Below, one piece after another: positions 14,845 to 23,506 of a DNA stretch of 62,502 bases; the stretch's first letter is position 1; each line of letters starts with the position of its first letter. Source of the stretch: Oscillospiraceae bacterium (GTDB lineage Bacteria; Bacillota; Clostridia; Oscillospirales; Ruminococcaceae); contig WRLG01000019.1 of NCBI GenBank assembly GCA_009777725.1, positions 1-62,502 on the forward strand, written 5' to 3'. Made by a program: the position numbers and the translations under genes. The notes beneath the pieces are model-generated. The model saw nothing but the letters and a program-made list of their open reading frames with translations. It ran no database searches and was not told the DNA's origin.

Positions 14845-16503
14845 TCAATTCCTAAGCTTAAATTTGGAAACCAAGCTTTCCAGTACACTTGCCTGACCGC
14901 TCATCTCCTCCGAAGCGGCGGCGGATTCCTCGGCGGTCGCGCTGTTTTGCTGAACCACCTGCGTAACCCCGCCGATGGCAAGATTAACCTGCCCGATTGC
15001 GTTGTTCTGCTCCTCGGACGAAAGGGCGATGTCGGAAATAATCTTAGCACTCTCATCAATGCCGGAAACGATTTCATTAAGGCTCGCGGCTGTTTCACCC
15101 GCGATTTGACTGCCCAAGCGCGCCTTTTCCATGGAGTTTTCAATAATGCTTCCCGTATCCTTAGCCGATTCCGCGCTCTTCGCGGCAAGGTTGCGAACCT
15201 CCTCGGCTACAACGGCAAAGCCCTTTCCGGCAGCACCCGCTCTGGCGGCTTCAACAGCGGCGTTAAGAGCAAGTATATTGGTCTGGAACGCAATGTCATC
15301 AATTGCCTTAATGACCTTGCTGATGTTTTGGTTAGAGGCTTCAATTTCGTTAACCGCGCTTATCATCTGCTCCATCTGGCGGCTACCTTTTTCGGCACTG
15401 CCCATAATATCCTGCGCCAGCCTTGAGGCGGATTCGGTTCTTTTGGCGTTTTCCCTCGTTTTGTCCGATATATCGGATATTGAAGCGGAAAGCTCCTGCA
15501 GGGTCGCCGCTTGCTCGGTAGAGCCGCTGGCAAGTGACTGCGCTCCGTCCGCGATTTGCATTGAAGCATGTGATACTTGATTGGTGGAGCTTCTGATTTC
15601 GCTGAACATCCCGTTAAGATTATCCACCATCTTTTGAAGCGCGTTTCCGTAAGAATCCTGCGGCGAACGATGAATGACCTCAACGGCAAGATTACCGTTG
15701 GCAACCTCGTTAAGAGCGGCAAGCTTCAGCTTCATCATATCGATTAAATCCCTGAACGAATTTGAAATCTGCCCGACCGTCCCCTTTCGCTTGCAATACA
15801 GGTTGATTTTCTGCTCGGTAGAACTGTCTATATTAAAGTCGCCCGTTTTGGTAAGGTCTGCCATGATTCCCGAAAGGAAAGAAAGGTCCTTTTGAATACC
15901 CGATGTGATTTTCAGAGCCAGTGTAATACATATAATAATTACGGCAAGGCTGACTATCACGATTAATATTTCAGCCGTAAGAGAAATTTGCTCAATCTCA
16001 TCTTCAACACCGTTAACAAGCTCGTTATACCGCTCCGCCATGCCGTTGAGCGCGGTAATTACGCCCTCAAAGTTCGGGAGGACATTGGCGGAGAAATCAT
16101 CCATAGCGGCATCCAAGTCGCCGTCCTTAATTTTTTCCGCAACTGACTTTGCGTTATTGTGTATGGCATCGTGCGGGGCTCTGATTTGCGATATGTAGTT
16201 AAGGATTCTCGGGTCAGTCACCTCCTCGGCTTCCGTAACCAGCCATCTTCCGAGCGCGCAGCTGGTAGGGTCAAGCGAGCCCGTGAATTCATTGCCGAAT
16301 ACAATCGATTCCGTCAGATTATTCCGCCAAGAGTAGTGGGTGTTAAGTATGCTTGACACGCTGTACAGGTGCTTGGAATATTCGTTTAATTCCTCAGCGT
16401 GGACATTAATCATTCTGGTGGAAACAAAGCCCACAATACCGATAATCAATGCCAAAACCGTTATAACGGAAAACCCGCCGAGAATCTTATTGCGAATTGT
16501 CAT
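14845..16503 (-). CDS. Methyl-accepting chemotaxis protein with CZB-like zinc domain
   Basis: 552 residues. TM1 spans 9-27 and TM2 about 175-197. The loop between them carries a chemoreceptor zinc-binding (CZB) pattern: His56 (NTHYSW), Cys82 (SCALGRWL), His111 and His115 (APHDAIH). These are the usual three-His-one-Cys ligands. In most described receptors CZB is cytoplasmic and C-terminal; here it is predicted outside the membrane. The cytoplasmic part has HAMP-like sequence and a signalling tip identical in style to the neighbouring receptor. Ligand zinc or an oxidant acting on the zinc-thiolate would be the family-based guess. Confidence 0.92.
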   Translation of the reverse strand: MTIRNKILGGFSVITVLALIIGIVGFVSTRMINVHAEELNEYSKHLYSVSSILNTHYSWRNNLTESIVFGNEFTGSLDPTSCALGRWLVTEAEEVTDPRILNYISQIRAPHDAIHNNAKSVAEKIKDGDLDAAMDDFSANVLPNFEGVITALNGMAERYNELVNGVEDEIEQISLTAEILIVIVSLAVIIICITLALKITSGIQKDLSFLSGIMADLTKTGDFNIDSSTEQKINLYCKRKGTVGQISNSFRDLIDMMKLKLAALNEVANGNLAVEVIHRSPQDSYGNALQKMVDNLNGMFSEIRSSTNQVSHASMQIADGAQSLASGSTEQAATLQELSASISDISDKTRENAKRTESASRLAQDIMGSAEKGSRQMEQMISAVNEIEASNQNISKVIKAIDDIAFQTNILALNAAVEAARAGAAGKGFAVVAEEVRNLAAKSAESAKDTGSIIENSMEKARLGSQIAGETAASLNEIVSGIDESAKIISDIALSSEEQNNAIGQVNLAIGGVTQVVQQNSATAEESAAASEEMSGQASVLESLVSKFKLRN

Positions 16504-16536
16504 ATACCAAATCTCCTTTTTTAATAGTATTTTACA

Positions 16537-17148
16537 TTAGAAAAAGCTAACTTCGCCTGTTTCCAAGATGTATTTCGCGCATACGATTTTTAGAGAGCCG
16601 TCCGCTATGTATTTTGACAAAATTGTGCTTTTCGATAATTTTGCGGCGGTGTTTTTGGCATTTTCGTCTTCACATCGGCAGGTTAAGCTCTCCGAGCCGC
16701 CCTCGGCACGTATTTTTTCAACGGAGGGGTTTATTTCCTTAACAATCGCGCCGATATTATCGCCGAAATCGCCCCCCGATATAGCCGCCGCGACCGCGCC
16801 GCACTTTTGATGCCCCAAAACCACAACCAGCTTCGCTTTCAAGTGCTCAACCGCATATTCCACGCTCCCCGCCGCAATCGCATCAGCGACATTGCCCGCC
16901 GTCCTCACAATAAACAGCTGACCTACGTTCACATCAAAGACAAGCTCGGGCGGAACGCGCGAATCGGAACAGCCCAAAATAACGGCAAAGGGTGCTTGCC
17001 CTTTCTCGTAAAGCTCCTTGCGTGCCTTCGGCGTATCGCCGTTGGTTGAGCTTAGCGGCTTCCCTTCAACAAAACGCTTATTGCCCTCCTTTAAAAGTGC
17101 CAAGGCATAATCCGAGCTTACCTGCTCAAATAAATTACCACGTGTCAT
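16537..17148 (-). CDS. Beta-class carbonic anhydrase
   Basis: 203 residues; interconverts CO2 and bicarbonate in the cytosol. Zinc ligands and catalytic dyad are visible: Cys/Asp/Arg in GCSDSRVPPE, and His and Cys in LGHQKCGAV. NVGQLFIVRTAGN is also a family block. The start at 17148 (MTRGN) has AGAGG eight bases upstream; the longer form from 17169 has none. It lies 33 bp upstream of the chemoreceptor gene on the same strand, so the two may share a transcript. Confidence 0.95.
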   Translation of the reverse strand: MTRGNLFEQVSSDYALALLKEGNKRFVEGKPLSSTNGDTPKARKELYEKGQAPFAVILGCSDSRVPPELVFDVNVGQLFIVRTAGNVADAIAAGSVEYAVEHLKAKLVVVLGHQKCGAVAAAISGGDFGDNIGAIVKEINPSVEKIRAEGGSESLTCRCEDENAKNTAAKLSKSTILSKYIADGSLKIVCAKYILETGEVSFF

Positions 17149-17348
17149 ATTTCCAACCTCTTTCCTCATACTCTTTTAAGCTGTTAAGCTTTTAATTTCA
17201 TCATATATATCATTATACCAAAAATGACAATAATCAGCAATAGACTTATTTTACACATATATGTGCCCCGTCATGTTAAATATACACAAAAAACCCCCGT
17301 TATGATTACAGTTTCGGCATCCGCGAAGCGGACAATATCAAAATCCGT

Positions 17349-17400
17349 TGCCGCAGGCAACACAATAATTGTCAATTGTTAACTGTTAATTGTTAATTGC
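17349..17400. repeat. Dispersed hairpin plus AATTG-rich repeat, copy 1
   Basis: A small hairpin (TTGCCGCAGGCAA) is followed by ACAATAATTGTCAATTGTTA and further TTAATTG units. Related tracts lie at 28574-28609 and 61378-61424. The end of this copy forms the stop codon and last bases of hflX. Confidence 0.7.
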
Positions 17401-18667
17401 AAAGCATTTCCTCGACCAGATGAAAAATTTTGCAATCAACAAGCGCGTCAATCAACGTCCCGTTAGGGGTAAATTCTTCGGAAAAGACTTTTCCGTCTAT
17501 ACGAATTGTATTGATGACGCCTGTTTTATCATATGGTATAAGAAATTTGCCTCTTTTTGCCGTTTCGGGGAGATTTCGGGCGATACAGTCAAGCAGTTCG
17601 TCAAAGCCTTTTTTATGCTTAGCGGAGATAACGGCGGTTTTGTCATCGCAATATAATTCCTCCGCGTTATCGACCTTATCGCATTTATTTAAAACATTAA
17701 TTTTAGGGATATTTCCGCAACCCAATTCAACCAGAAGCTTATCGGTCACCTCCGACTGCTCAAAGCCATCCTCCGCGCTTAAATCAATAAGGCTTATAAT
17801 TATATCAGCGGATGCGGCTTCTTCAAGTGTACTCTTGAAAGCCTGCACAAGCTCGTGAGGCAGGCGGCGAATCAGCCCTACGGTATCAATCAGCAGTACC
17901 GTTCTGCCATCCGGCAGGTTCAATGCTCTGGAGGTCGTGTCAAGCGTTGCGAAAAGTTTATTTTCAACGAGAACCCCCGCATCGGTCAAGGCATTGAGCA
18001 AGGTGGATTTTCCGACATTGGTATAGCCGACAAGCGCCGCCGTCAGTACGTTGTCTTTTTTGCGGCGTTCGCGCATAAGCCCGCGGCGGCGTTCAAGCTC
18101 CTTTAGCTCCGCTTCAAGGCTCTCGATTCGTCTGCGGATATGCCGTTTGTCGGTTTCAAGCTTTGTCTCGCCCGGACCTCTCGCACCGATGCCCGAAAGC
18201 CCGCCGCCCGCCGTTCCCCCTCCAAGACGCGACATTTCAATCCCCTTGCCCGCCAGATGAGGAAGCCTGTAACGCTGTTGAGCAAGCTCCACCTGCAATT
18301 TCCCCTCTTTGGATAATGCCCTCTGCGCGAAGATGTCAAGTATAAGCGTTGTCCTGTCTATAACCCTTACGTCAAGTATTCTTTCGATATTGCGCGTCTG
18401 GTTAGGAGATAGCTCGGAATCAAAAACAACCAAGCCGATTTCCCAATCCTTGACTGTTTGGGCAAGCTCCTCCAGTTTTCCCTCCCCGATACAGGTCGCG
18501 GAATCGTATGAGGGGCGTTTTTGGATTACCTGCCCCAAAACCTCCGCGCCCGCCGTCCGGGCAAGTTCCTCCAATTCGCGGACGGAGCGTTCCGCATCAA
18601 ATGCCCCCGTGTCAACGCAGACTAAAATCACCCTTGCGGGTTCAATGGTATTTTCTTTTATAGTCAT
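17393..18667 (-). CDS. hflX: GTPase HflX
   Basis: 424 residues, usual length. HflX is a ribosome-associated GTPase that splits or rescues stalled 70S ribosomes. The N-terminal domain holds DSELSPNQTRNIE and the glycine-rich GGTAGGGLSGIGARGPGETK. The G domain shows GYTNVGKST (G1), DTVGLIRRLP (G3) and NKCD (G4). AAAGGAAATATT precedes ATG. It follows ybeY by 37 bp, so it may be the last gene of the DRTGG-PHP-phoH-ybeY run. Its final codons merge with the AATTG-type repeat. Confidence 0.96.
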   Translation of the reverse strand: MTIKENTIEPARVILVCVDTGAFDAERSVRELEELARTAGAEVLGQVIQKRPSYDSATCIGEGKLEELAQTVKDWEIGLVVFDSELSPNQTRNIERILDVRVIDRTTLILDIFAQRALSKEGKLQVELAQQRYRLPHLAGKGIEMSRLGGGTAGGGLSGIGARGPGETKLETDKRHIRRRIESLEAELKELERRRGLMRERRKKDNVLTAALVGYTNVGKSTLLNALTDAGVLVENKLFATLDTTSRALNLPDGRTVLLIDTVGLIRRLPHELVQAFKSTLEEAASADIIISLIDLSAEDGFEQSEVTDKLLVELGCGNIPKINVLNKCDKVDNAEELYCDDKTAVISAKHKKGFDELLDCIARNLPETAKRGKFLIPYDKTGVINTIRIDGKVFSEEFTPNGTLIDALVDCKIFHLVEEMLCN

Positions 18668-18704
18668 AATATTTCCTTTTACAATATATTATAGTCGTTT
18701 ATAT

Positions 18705-19178
18705 TTAAGTTTTTCTCGGAATTCCCAATTTTTCAAGGACAAGCTCTTCTTTTTTACGCATTTCGGCGGCTTGCTCCTCAGTCCCCTCATGGTCGTAGCC
18801 CAAAAGGTGGAGCATGGAATGGACGGTTAAAAATCCAACCTCGCGTTCAAGCGAATGACCGTAAGCCTTAGCCTGCCGCGCGGCTGTATCAAGCGACAGG
18901 ACAATATCTCCCAAAAGCAAAGCACCCGTATCGGGGTTTATGTCATAAGAGCCATTCTCACCCAACGGAAATGACAGAACATCCGTTGGCTCATCCAGCC
19001 CTCTGAAAGATTGGTTCATCCCTTTTATCTTAGAATCACTCACCAAGGAAACGCTTACCTCCGCGTTTTTGTCAAAGCCCTCGCAGTATAAAACCGCACA
19101 GCAGCATTTCCGCATAAAAACATGCAGTTTTGCCATCGTTGCCGCCCTGCCGCCCCTCAGCATAAAGCTCAATCTCAT
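18705..19178 (-). CDS. ybeY: Endoribonuclease YbeY (rRNA maturation factor)
   Basis: 157 residues. YbeY is a zinc metallo-RNase involved in 16S rRNA 3' maturation and ribosome quality control. The zinc motif HSMLHLLGYDHE (HxxxHxxGxDH) is present, with the block FRGLDEPTDVLSFPLG. The ATG at 19178 has GGGAGGA upstream; the ATG at 19205 has none. It follows phoH by 41 bp, the standard clostridial phoH-ybeY order. Confidence 0.95.
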   Translation of the reverse strand: MRLSFMLRGGRAATMAKLHVFMRKCCCAVLYCEGFDKNAEVSVSLVSDSKIKGMNQSFRGLDEPTDVLSFPLGENGSYDINPDTGALLLGDIVLSLDTAARQAKAYGHSLEREVGFLTVHSMLHLLGYDHEGTEEQAAEMRKKEELVLEKLGIPRKT

Positions 19179-19219
19179 TTTAACACATTCCTCCCGTCCC
19201 AACAAGCCGCAACGAACCT

Positions 19220-20206
19220 CTAACCATTTTTCTCATAAGCCTTTATAATATCTTGAACCAGCCTGTGCCGCACTACGTCTTTATCGGAAAATCTTGTCAT
19301 GCTGATGCCATCGATATTTTTCAGAACCCTCATAGCGTCAATCAGCCCGGATTTTTTTGTTTCGGGCAGGTCGATTTGGGTTATATCCCCGGTGATGACC
19401 ATTTTGCTGTTGAACCCTAAGCGGGTCAGAAACATTTTGATTTGCTCTCTTGTGGTGTTCTGTGCCTCGTCAAGTATGATAAAAGAATCGTCCAGTGTGC
19501 GCCCTCTCATATACGCAAGCGGTGCGACCTCTATTGTCCCTCGCTCGACATGGCGATGAAAATTCTCGCTCCCCAGCATATCAAAAAGCGCGTCATAGAG
19601 CGGTCTGAGGTAGGGGTCTACCTTACTTTGCAAATCGCCCGGCAGAAACCCGAGCTTCTCCCCCGCTTCAACGGCGGGGCGGGTTAATATAATTTTTGTA
19701 ACCTCGTGCGCCTTGAAAGCCTTTACCGCCATAGCGACCGCAAGGTAGGTTTTGCCTGTTCCCGCAGGTCCGATTCCCATTACGATTGTATTTTTAGATA
19801 TAGCCTCAACGTACCGCTTCTGCCCTAAGGTCTTCGGTTTCACCGTCTTGCCTGTAGCGGTAACGCATATGCCGCCGTCCGCCAGCTTTGCAAGCTCTTG
19901 GATGCGGCTTTCTCCCTCGTCCGTCATGGAGCAGATGTAGCGTATGCTTTGCTCCGTTACCGTTTCGCCTTTTTCAATCATAGATAAGAGTGCGTCCGCC
20001 GCGTTTTTGGCTTTGACTACATTGTCCTGCTCTCCGCTTATGCGTATATCATTCCCCCTGCAAAGAAGCGCGACCCCCAGTTGTTTTTGCAATAAATTTA
20101 AATTTTCGTCATGGTTTCCGAAAAGAGCGATAACGCTATCCAGATTGTCAACATTTATAATACATTCAGCCATTTTATTGTTATCCTTTGTAATTAAATC
20201 ATTCAT
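19220..20206 (-). CDS. phoH: PhoH-family ATPase
   Basis: 328 residues. An N-terminal KH-like region precedes the PhoH ATPase domain with Walker A MGIGPAGTGKTYLAVAMAV, LTRPAVEAGEKLGFLPGDL and Walker B FIILDEAQNTT. PhoH (PhoL-type) is a conserved cytosolic NTPase linked to RNA metabolism beside YbeY. The start overlaps the end of the PHP gene by 8 bp; an internal ATG at 20173 with AAAGGA upstream is an equally good start (317 residues). Confidence 0.93.
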   Translation of the reverse strand: MNDLITKDNNKMAECIINVDNLDSVIALFGNHDENLNLLQKQLGVALLCRGNDIRISGEQDNVVKAKNAADALLSMIEKGETVTEQSIRYICSMTDEGESRIQELAKLADGGICVTATGKTVKPKTLGQKRYVEAISKNTIVMGIGPAGTGKTYLAVAMAVKAFKAHEVTKIILTRPAVEAGEKLGFLPGDLQSKVDPYLRPLYDALFDMLGSENFHRHVERGTIEVAPLAYMRGRTLDDSFIILDEAQNTTREQIKMFLTRLGFNSKMVITGDITQIDLPETKKSGLIDAMRVLKNIDGISMTRFSDKDVVRHRLVQDIIKAYEKNG

Positions 20207-20984
20207 GCTCTTGAAATGTTTCCCCTAAAGCTCTCAATATATCCGCAATATTATTTGAAGCCGCTTCAATAAAGTTAACGGGCTCGTTGATTTGCTCTAA
20301 GTAGTGTGCGTCGGAATTATGTATAATTCTGCATTTTTTAAGGTATTCGTGTTGGCTGACTGTCCTTTCAAGAAATCCGACATGCTTGATTTCGGCGCAG
20401 GTAAATTGGCTGTCCGGCGGGATAAAGCCCAGATTAGACAGCAGGCTGGTTGAGCTTTTATCAATATGCGCGGGAATCATTATGCCGTTATATCTTGTAA
20501 CGAGCGGGTAAACCTCGCCAAATGAGATTTCAGTCGCGCCGATTAAAAGATTCGGCACTTCTCCGATGATTTCATCTTCCTCGTTTACGATTTGCTGTTT
20601 ACCGAATATATCCGCGTTATTGGGGAACGGAGGCAGACGGCTGGATACGTATTCATCAAATGCCAAGGCGTCCTCCAAATTTTCAAAAAGGCATAGGACA
20701 TGCGCCTCCTCGGCGGTGGTAAGCTCCATGCCGGGGATTGCCGCTATGCCGTATGCCAGAGCCGCTTTTAAGACGGCGGGGCAGTTTTTGCAGGAATTAT
20801 GGTCGGTGACTGCAATAACATCCAGCCCCGCGACTACCGCCATCCCCGCGATGCTCGAAGGCAGCATATCATCGTTTCCGCAGGGCGAAAGGCAGGAATG
20901 TATGTGTAAATCGTAGCTGAGCCGCATTTTGGCGGCTTTAGAGCTTATTGCCGAGGTTGGGGAATTATTTTGGCTGTTTTCCAT
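20199..20984 (-). CDS. PHP-domain metal-dependent phosphoesterase
   Basis: 261 residues. Metal ligands of the PHP fold are visible: DLHIHSCLSPCG, ITDHNS-like VTDHNSCKN, PGMELTTAEEAHVL, IPAHIDKSS and NSDAHYLE. In clostridia such proteins often stand beside DRTGG and anti-sigma-like genes of hydrogenase or sensing clusters; here the DRTGG-like gene is directly upstream. The substrate is unknown (a nucleotide or sugar phosphate). The ATG at 20984 is chosen; a GTG at 21005 is possible. Confidence 0.85.
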   Translation of the reverse strand: MENSQNNSPTSAISSKAAKMRLSYDLHIHSCLSPCGNDDMLPSSIAGMAVVAGLDVIAVTDHNSCKNCPAVLKAALAYGIAAIPGMELTTAEEAHVLCLFENLEDALAFDEYVSSRLPPFPNNADIFGKQQIVNEEDEIIGEVPNLLIGATEISFGEVYPLVTRYNGIMIPAHIDKSSTSLLSNLGFIPPDSQFTCAEIKHVGFLERTVSQHEYLKKCRIIHNSDAHYLEQINEPVNFIEAASNNIADILRALGETFQEHE

Positions 20985-21016
20985 TATCCCCTCTTCCCTA
21001 CTCACCTCACCTCACC

Positions 21017-21352
21017 TCAATTTTCAATTAATTTGTGCGCCGCTAAAGCCGCCTCAAAAACGGGGAGCGGTGTGCGGAGCACGGTAACTTCCTGCTCGGC
21101 GGCTTTAGTCATTGCGTTGCCGTCAAGATTTGCGTTTTCAGCCAATATGATACAGCCGCCATCGGTCAAAACAGAAACAGCGATGGTGTTAACATTGCCC
21201 ATAACAGTCACCCATACGGAATTTTCGGGATTTTTAGACATAACAAGCGAAAGCAGGTCACAGCAAAATACCTTTGAAAGCTCGCGCTCCAAGCCGCCCC
21301 CCTTGTTGATTACCTCGAACCCGACAGCATTAACGAAATTTTCTAAAGTCAT
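21017..21352 (-). CDS. DRTGG-domain-like small protein
   Basis: 111 residues. The pattern VWVTVMGNVNTIAVSVLTDG, then CIILAENANLDGNAMTKA and a C-terminal helix, matches small DRTGG-type regulatory proteins that accompany PHP proteins in clostridia; the literal DRTGG motif is not present. It has no catalytic motif and is probably a ligand-binding protein. AAGGAAG precedes the ATG at 21352. It is the first gene of the minus-strand run leading to phoH. Confidence 0.6.
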   Translation of the reverse strand: MTLENFVNAVGFEVINKGGGLERELSKVFCCDLLSLVMSKNPENSVWVTVMGNVNTIAVSVLTDGGCIILAENANLDGNAMTKAAEQEVTVLRTPLPVFEAALAAHKLIEN

Positions 21353-21512
21353 TTTATTTCTTCCTTTCAATCTAATCTTTTAACAAATATTTCACATATT
21401 TTAATTATACCGCATTTGTTTTAATAAAATAATAACGCAACATAAAGAATTTATGAATTGTCAAAGCATTAAGAACCTGCTATGAATCTTGAAAAAATTT
21501 TTTAAAAACCTA

Positions 21513-21541
21513 TTGACAATTCTGTCTTTATAGCTTATACT
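21513..21541 (+). promoter_or_regulatory. Promoter of the GntR-ABC operon, with overlapping inverted repeat
   Basis: -35 TTGACA, 17-bp spacer, -10 TATACT. The imperfect palindrome ACTGTATATAGT overlaps the -10 box and start region (about 21539-21550), a likely autoregulatory site for the GntR protein encoded next. Confidence 0.88.
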
Positions 21542-21574
21542 GTATATAGTGTCATTATAAAATGAGGTGAAGCA

Positions 21575-21946
21575 GTGAAGATTGTTATATCAAACCGCTC
21601 CGGCGTTCCTATATACGAGCAGGTTAAGGAGCAAATCAAGGAGGCGATTTTTTCGGGGGAGCTACAAGAAGACAAACTCTTGCCGTCTATTCGGGGGCTT
21701 GCACGGGAGCTCAAAATCAGCGTGATTACCACGACTCGTGCTTACAGCGACCTTGAGGAAGAGGGATTTGTCGTCAACGTGCAAGGCAAGGGGTGCTATG
21801 TTCTGCCCCGAAATACCGAGCTTGCACGGGAGAACGCCCTGCACAAAGTCGAGGACGGATTAATGACTGCAATTGCGGCGGCTAAGTCGGACGGGATTCC
21901 TAAAGAAGAAGTGGCGAAACTACTGGAAATGTTATGGGAGGATTAA
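21575..21946 (+). CDS. GntR-family (YtrA-type) transcriptional regulator
   Basis: 123 residues: a winged helix (PIYEQVKEQIKEAIFSGEL, LPSIRGLARELKIS, TTRAYSDLEEEGFV) and a short C-terminal helical dimerization tail, the architecture of the YtrA subfamily. In Bacillus, YtrA represses its own ABC-transporter operon and is relieved by cell-wall-active antibiotics. Here the gene starts with GTG (AGGTG upstream) and is followed at once by an ATPase and a permease. Repression of its own operon through the palindrome at the promoter is expected by family. Confidence 0.92.
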   Translation: MKIVISNRSGVPIYEQVKEQIKEAIFSGELQEDKLLPSIRGLARELKISVITTTRAYSDLEEEGFVVNVQGKGCYVLPRNTELARENALHKVEDGLMTAIAAAKSDGIPKEEVAKLLEMLWED

Positions 21947-21950
21947 TGAA

Positions 21951-22805
21951 ATGGGCAATATATTAGAGGTGCAAGGGCTTTGCAAAAAGTACAAGGATTT
22001 CGCATTGCGGGACGTGACGTTTGCCGTTCCGAGAGGGTTTATCATGGGCTTTATCGGGCAGAACGGTGCGGGGAAAACCACCACCATAAAGTCGATTTTG
22101 AACATAACTAATGTCGATTCGGGGCGAATCAAAATCTTCGGGGCGGATAATTCCACCGATAATAACGGCAAAATCGGTGTCGTCATGGATTCGCCGATGT
22201 ACGTTGACGACTGGACGGTTGCCGATGTTGAGAGGGCGGTATCGCCGTTTTACAGCGACTGGAACAGTGAGAAGTACGCCAAGCACACCAAGCAATTCGG
22301 GCTTGACAGAAAGAAGAAAGTCAAGGACTTGTCTCGGGGCATGAAAGTCAAATTGCAGATTGCCGCCGCACTTTCGCACAATGCGGAGCTGCTCATTCTT
22401 GACGAACCGACAAGCGGGCTTGACCCTGTTGCACGTGACGAAATTTGCGACTTACTGCGTGAGTTTGTCGCCGATGAAAACAAGAGCGTTTTTTTCTCAA
22501 CGCATATCACGACCGACCTTGAAAAGACTGCCGATTTTATCACGTTTATATTGGACGGCAGAATTGTTTTCACGGGGGCGAAAGATGACCTGCTCGGCAA
22601 GTATGCGCGTGTGACAGGCGGGGTGAACGAGATTAGCGGTGAGCATAAAAAGCTGATTGTCGGCTATCGGGAACACTCTACGGGATTTGAGGGAATGATT
22701 GAAACAGGCAGTATCCGCCATATGCCGAAAGGGGTTATTACGGAAGAAATCACGCTAGATGAGATTGTTATTTTCATGACGAAGGAGGCTAAAATCAATG
22801 AATAA
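21951..22805 (+). CDS. ABC transporter ATP-binding protein
   Basis: 284 residues. Walker A GFIGQNGAGKTTTIKS, signature DLSRGMKVKLQIAAAL, Walker B LLILDEPTSGLDPVARDE and switch His in FFSTHITTD are all canonical, so it is an active ABC-2-type ATPase. It begins four bases after the GntR stop (GGGAGGATT upstream) and overlaps the permease by 8 bp. The C-terminal region after 215 is the usual accessory domain of YtrB/BcrA-like proteins. Confidence 0.95.
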   Translation: MGNILEVQGLCKKYKDFALRDVTFAVPRGFIMGFIGQNGAGKTTTIKSILNITNVDSGRIKIFGADNSTDNNGKIGVVMDSPMYVDDWTVADVERAVSPFYSDWNSEKYAKHTKQFGLDRKKKVKDLSRGMKVKLQIAAALSHNAELLILDEPTSGLDPVARDEICDLLREFVADENKSVFFSTHITTDLEKTADFITFILDGRIVFTGAKDDLLGKYARVTGGVNEISGEHKKLIVGYREHSTGFEGMIETGSIRHMPKGVITEEITLDEIVIFMTKEAKINE

Positions 22806-23478
22806 AGTCAGAGCAGTTGTCGGGTTGGATTTTGCAACCATGAAACCGCAACTGGGGCTAAAAGTCACACTGCCGCTATTATTAAGCGTGCTTTGGATGG
22901 TGACAATGAGCGGGAGCGTTGCTTCCGGTATAGGAATCGGTTTGATGATGGCTATGTTGTTTTCGGGACTGCCGTTTTTATACGGTGGCAAAAACAACTT
23001 AGACGCACTTTACGCAACTTTATCACTTGACAGAAAAACCGTTGTCAAAGGGCGGTATCTTTTCACGCTTACAATGAATATTTGTGCGGTCGCAGCGACG
23101 TTCATACTCGGAACAATCGGGCAACTAACCTTGGCACTTACAGGTGTGACTTTCAGCAGCGATGGAATTGTTTGGGTGTTCGCGGTTATGGGTTTTATGT
23201 GCATTGCCATGCAAGCAATGCAATTGCCGTTCTATTTCAAGTTTGGTTATCAAAAAGCTAAATTGTTCAGCATTGTTCCGCTTACAGGAATTACAGGGCT
23301 TGCAGGAGTAGTGCTGGTGATGGGCGGCGGTGAATTGTTAAACGGGATAACGACATTCGCGGCTAAGTTTCAAGAGAATCGTGTTATGCTGTTTGGCGGA
23401 ATCGGTGCAGTGTTGGCGGTGATTGTGTTTGCGTCTTATAAGCTGTCGCTTGTGTTTTATGAGAAGAGGGAGTTTTGA
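22798..23478 (+). CDS. ABC-2-type permease
   Basis: 226 residues with six predicted hydrophobic helices (for example LLLSVLWMVTMSGSVASG and AVAATFILGTIGQLTLAL). The short motif TLSLDRKTVVKGRYLF between helices 2 and 3 is typical of the ABC-2 permeases in YtrA-type operons. It forms the membrane channel for the upstream ATPase. The substrate is unknown; family context suggests a response to cell-envelope stress or a peptide antibiotic. Confidence 0.85.
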   Translation: MNKVRAVVGLDFATMKPQLGLKVTLPLLLSVLWMVTMSGSVASGIGIGLMMAMLFSGLPFLYGGKNNLDALYATLSLDRKTVVKGRYLFTLTMNICAVAATFILGTIGQLTLALTGVTFSSDGIVWVFAVMGFMCIAMQAMQLPFYFKFGYQKAKLFSIVPLTGITGLAGVVLVMGGGELLNGITTFAAKFQENRVMLFGGIGAVLAVIVFASYKLSLVFYEKREF

Positions 23479-23506
23479 TGTGCGGGTCAAAAGTGCAGTC
23501 AGCCCT

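Noticed and set aside
12849-16503. Long plus-strand frames across the two chemoreceptor genes
   Set aside because: They are Ser/Ala-rich shadows of the minus-strand coding sequence without start signals.
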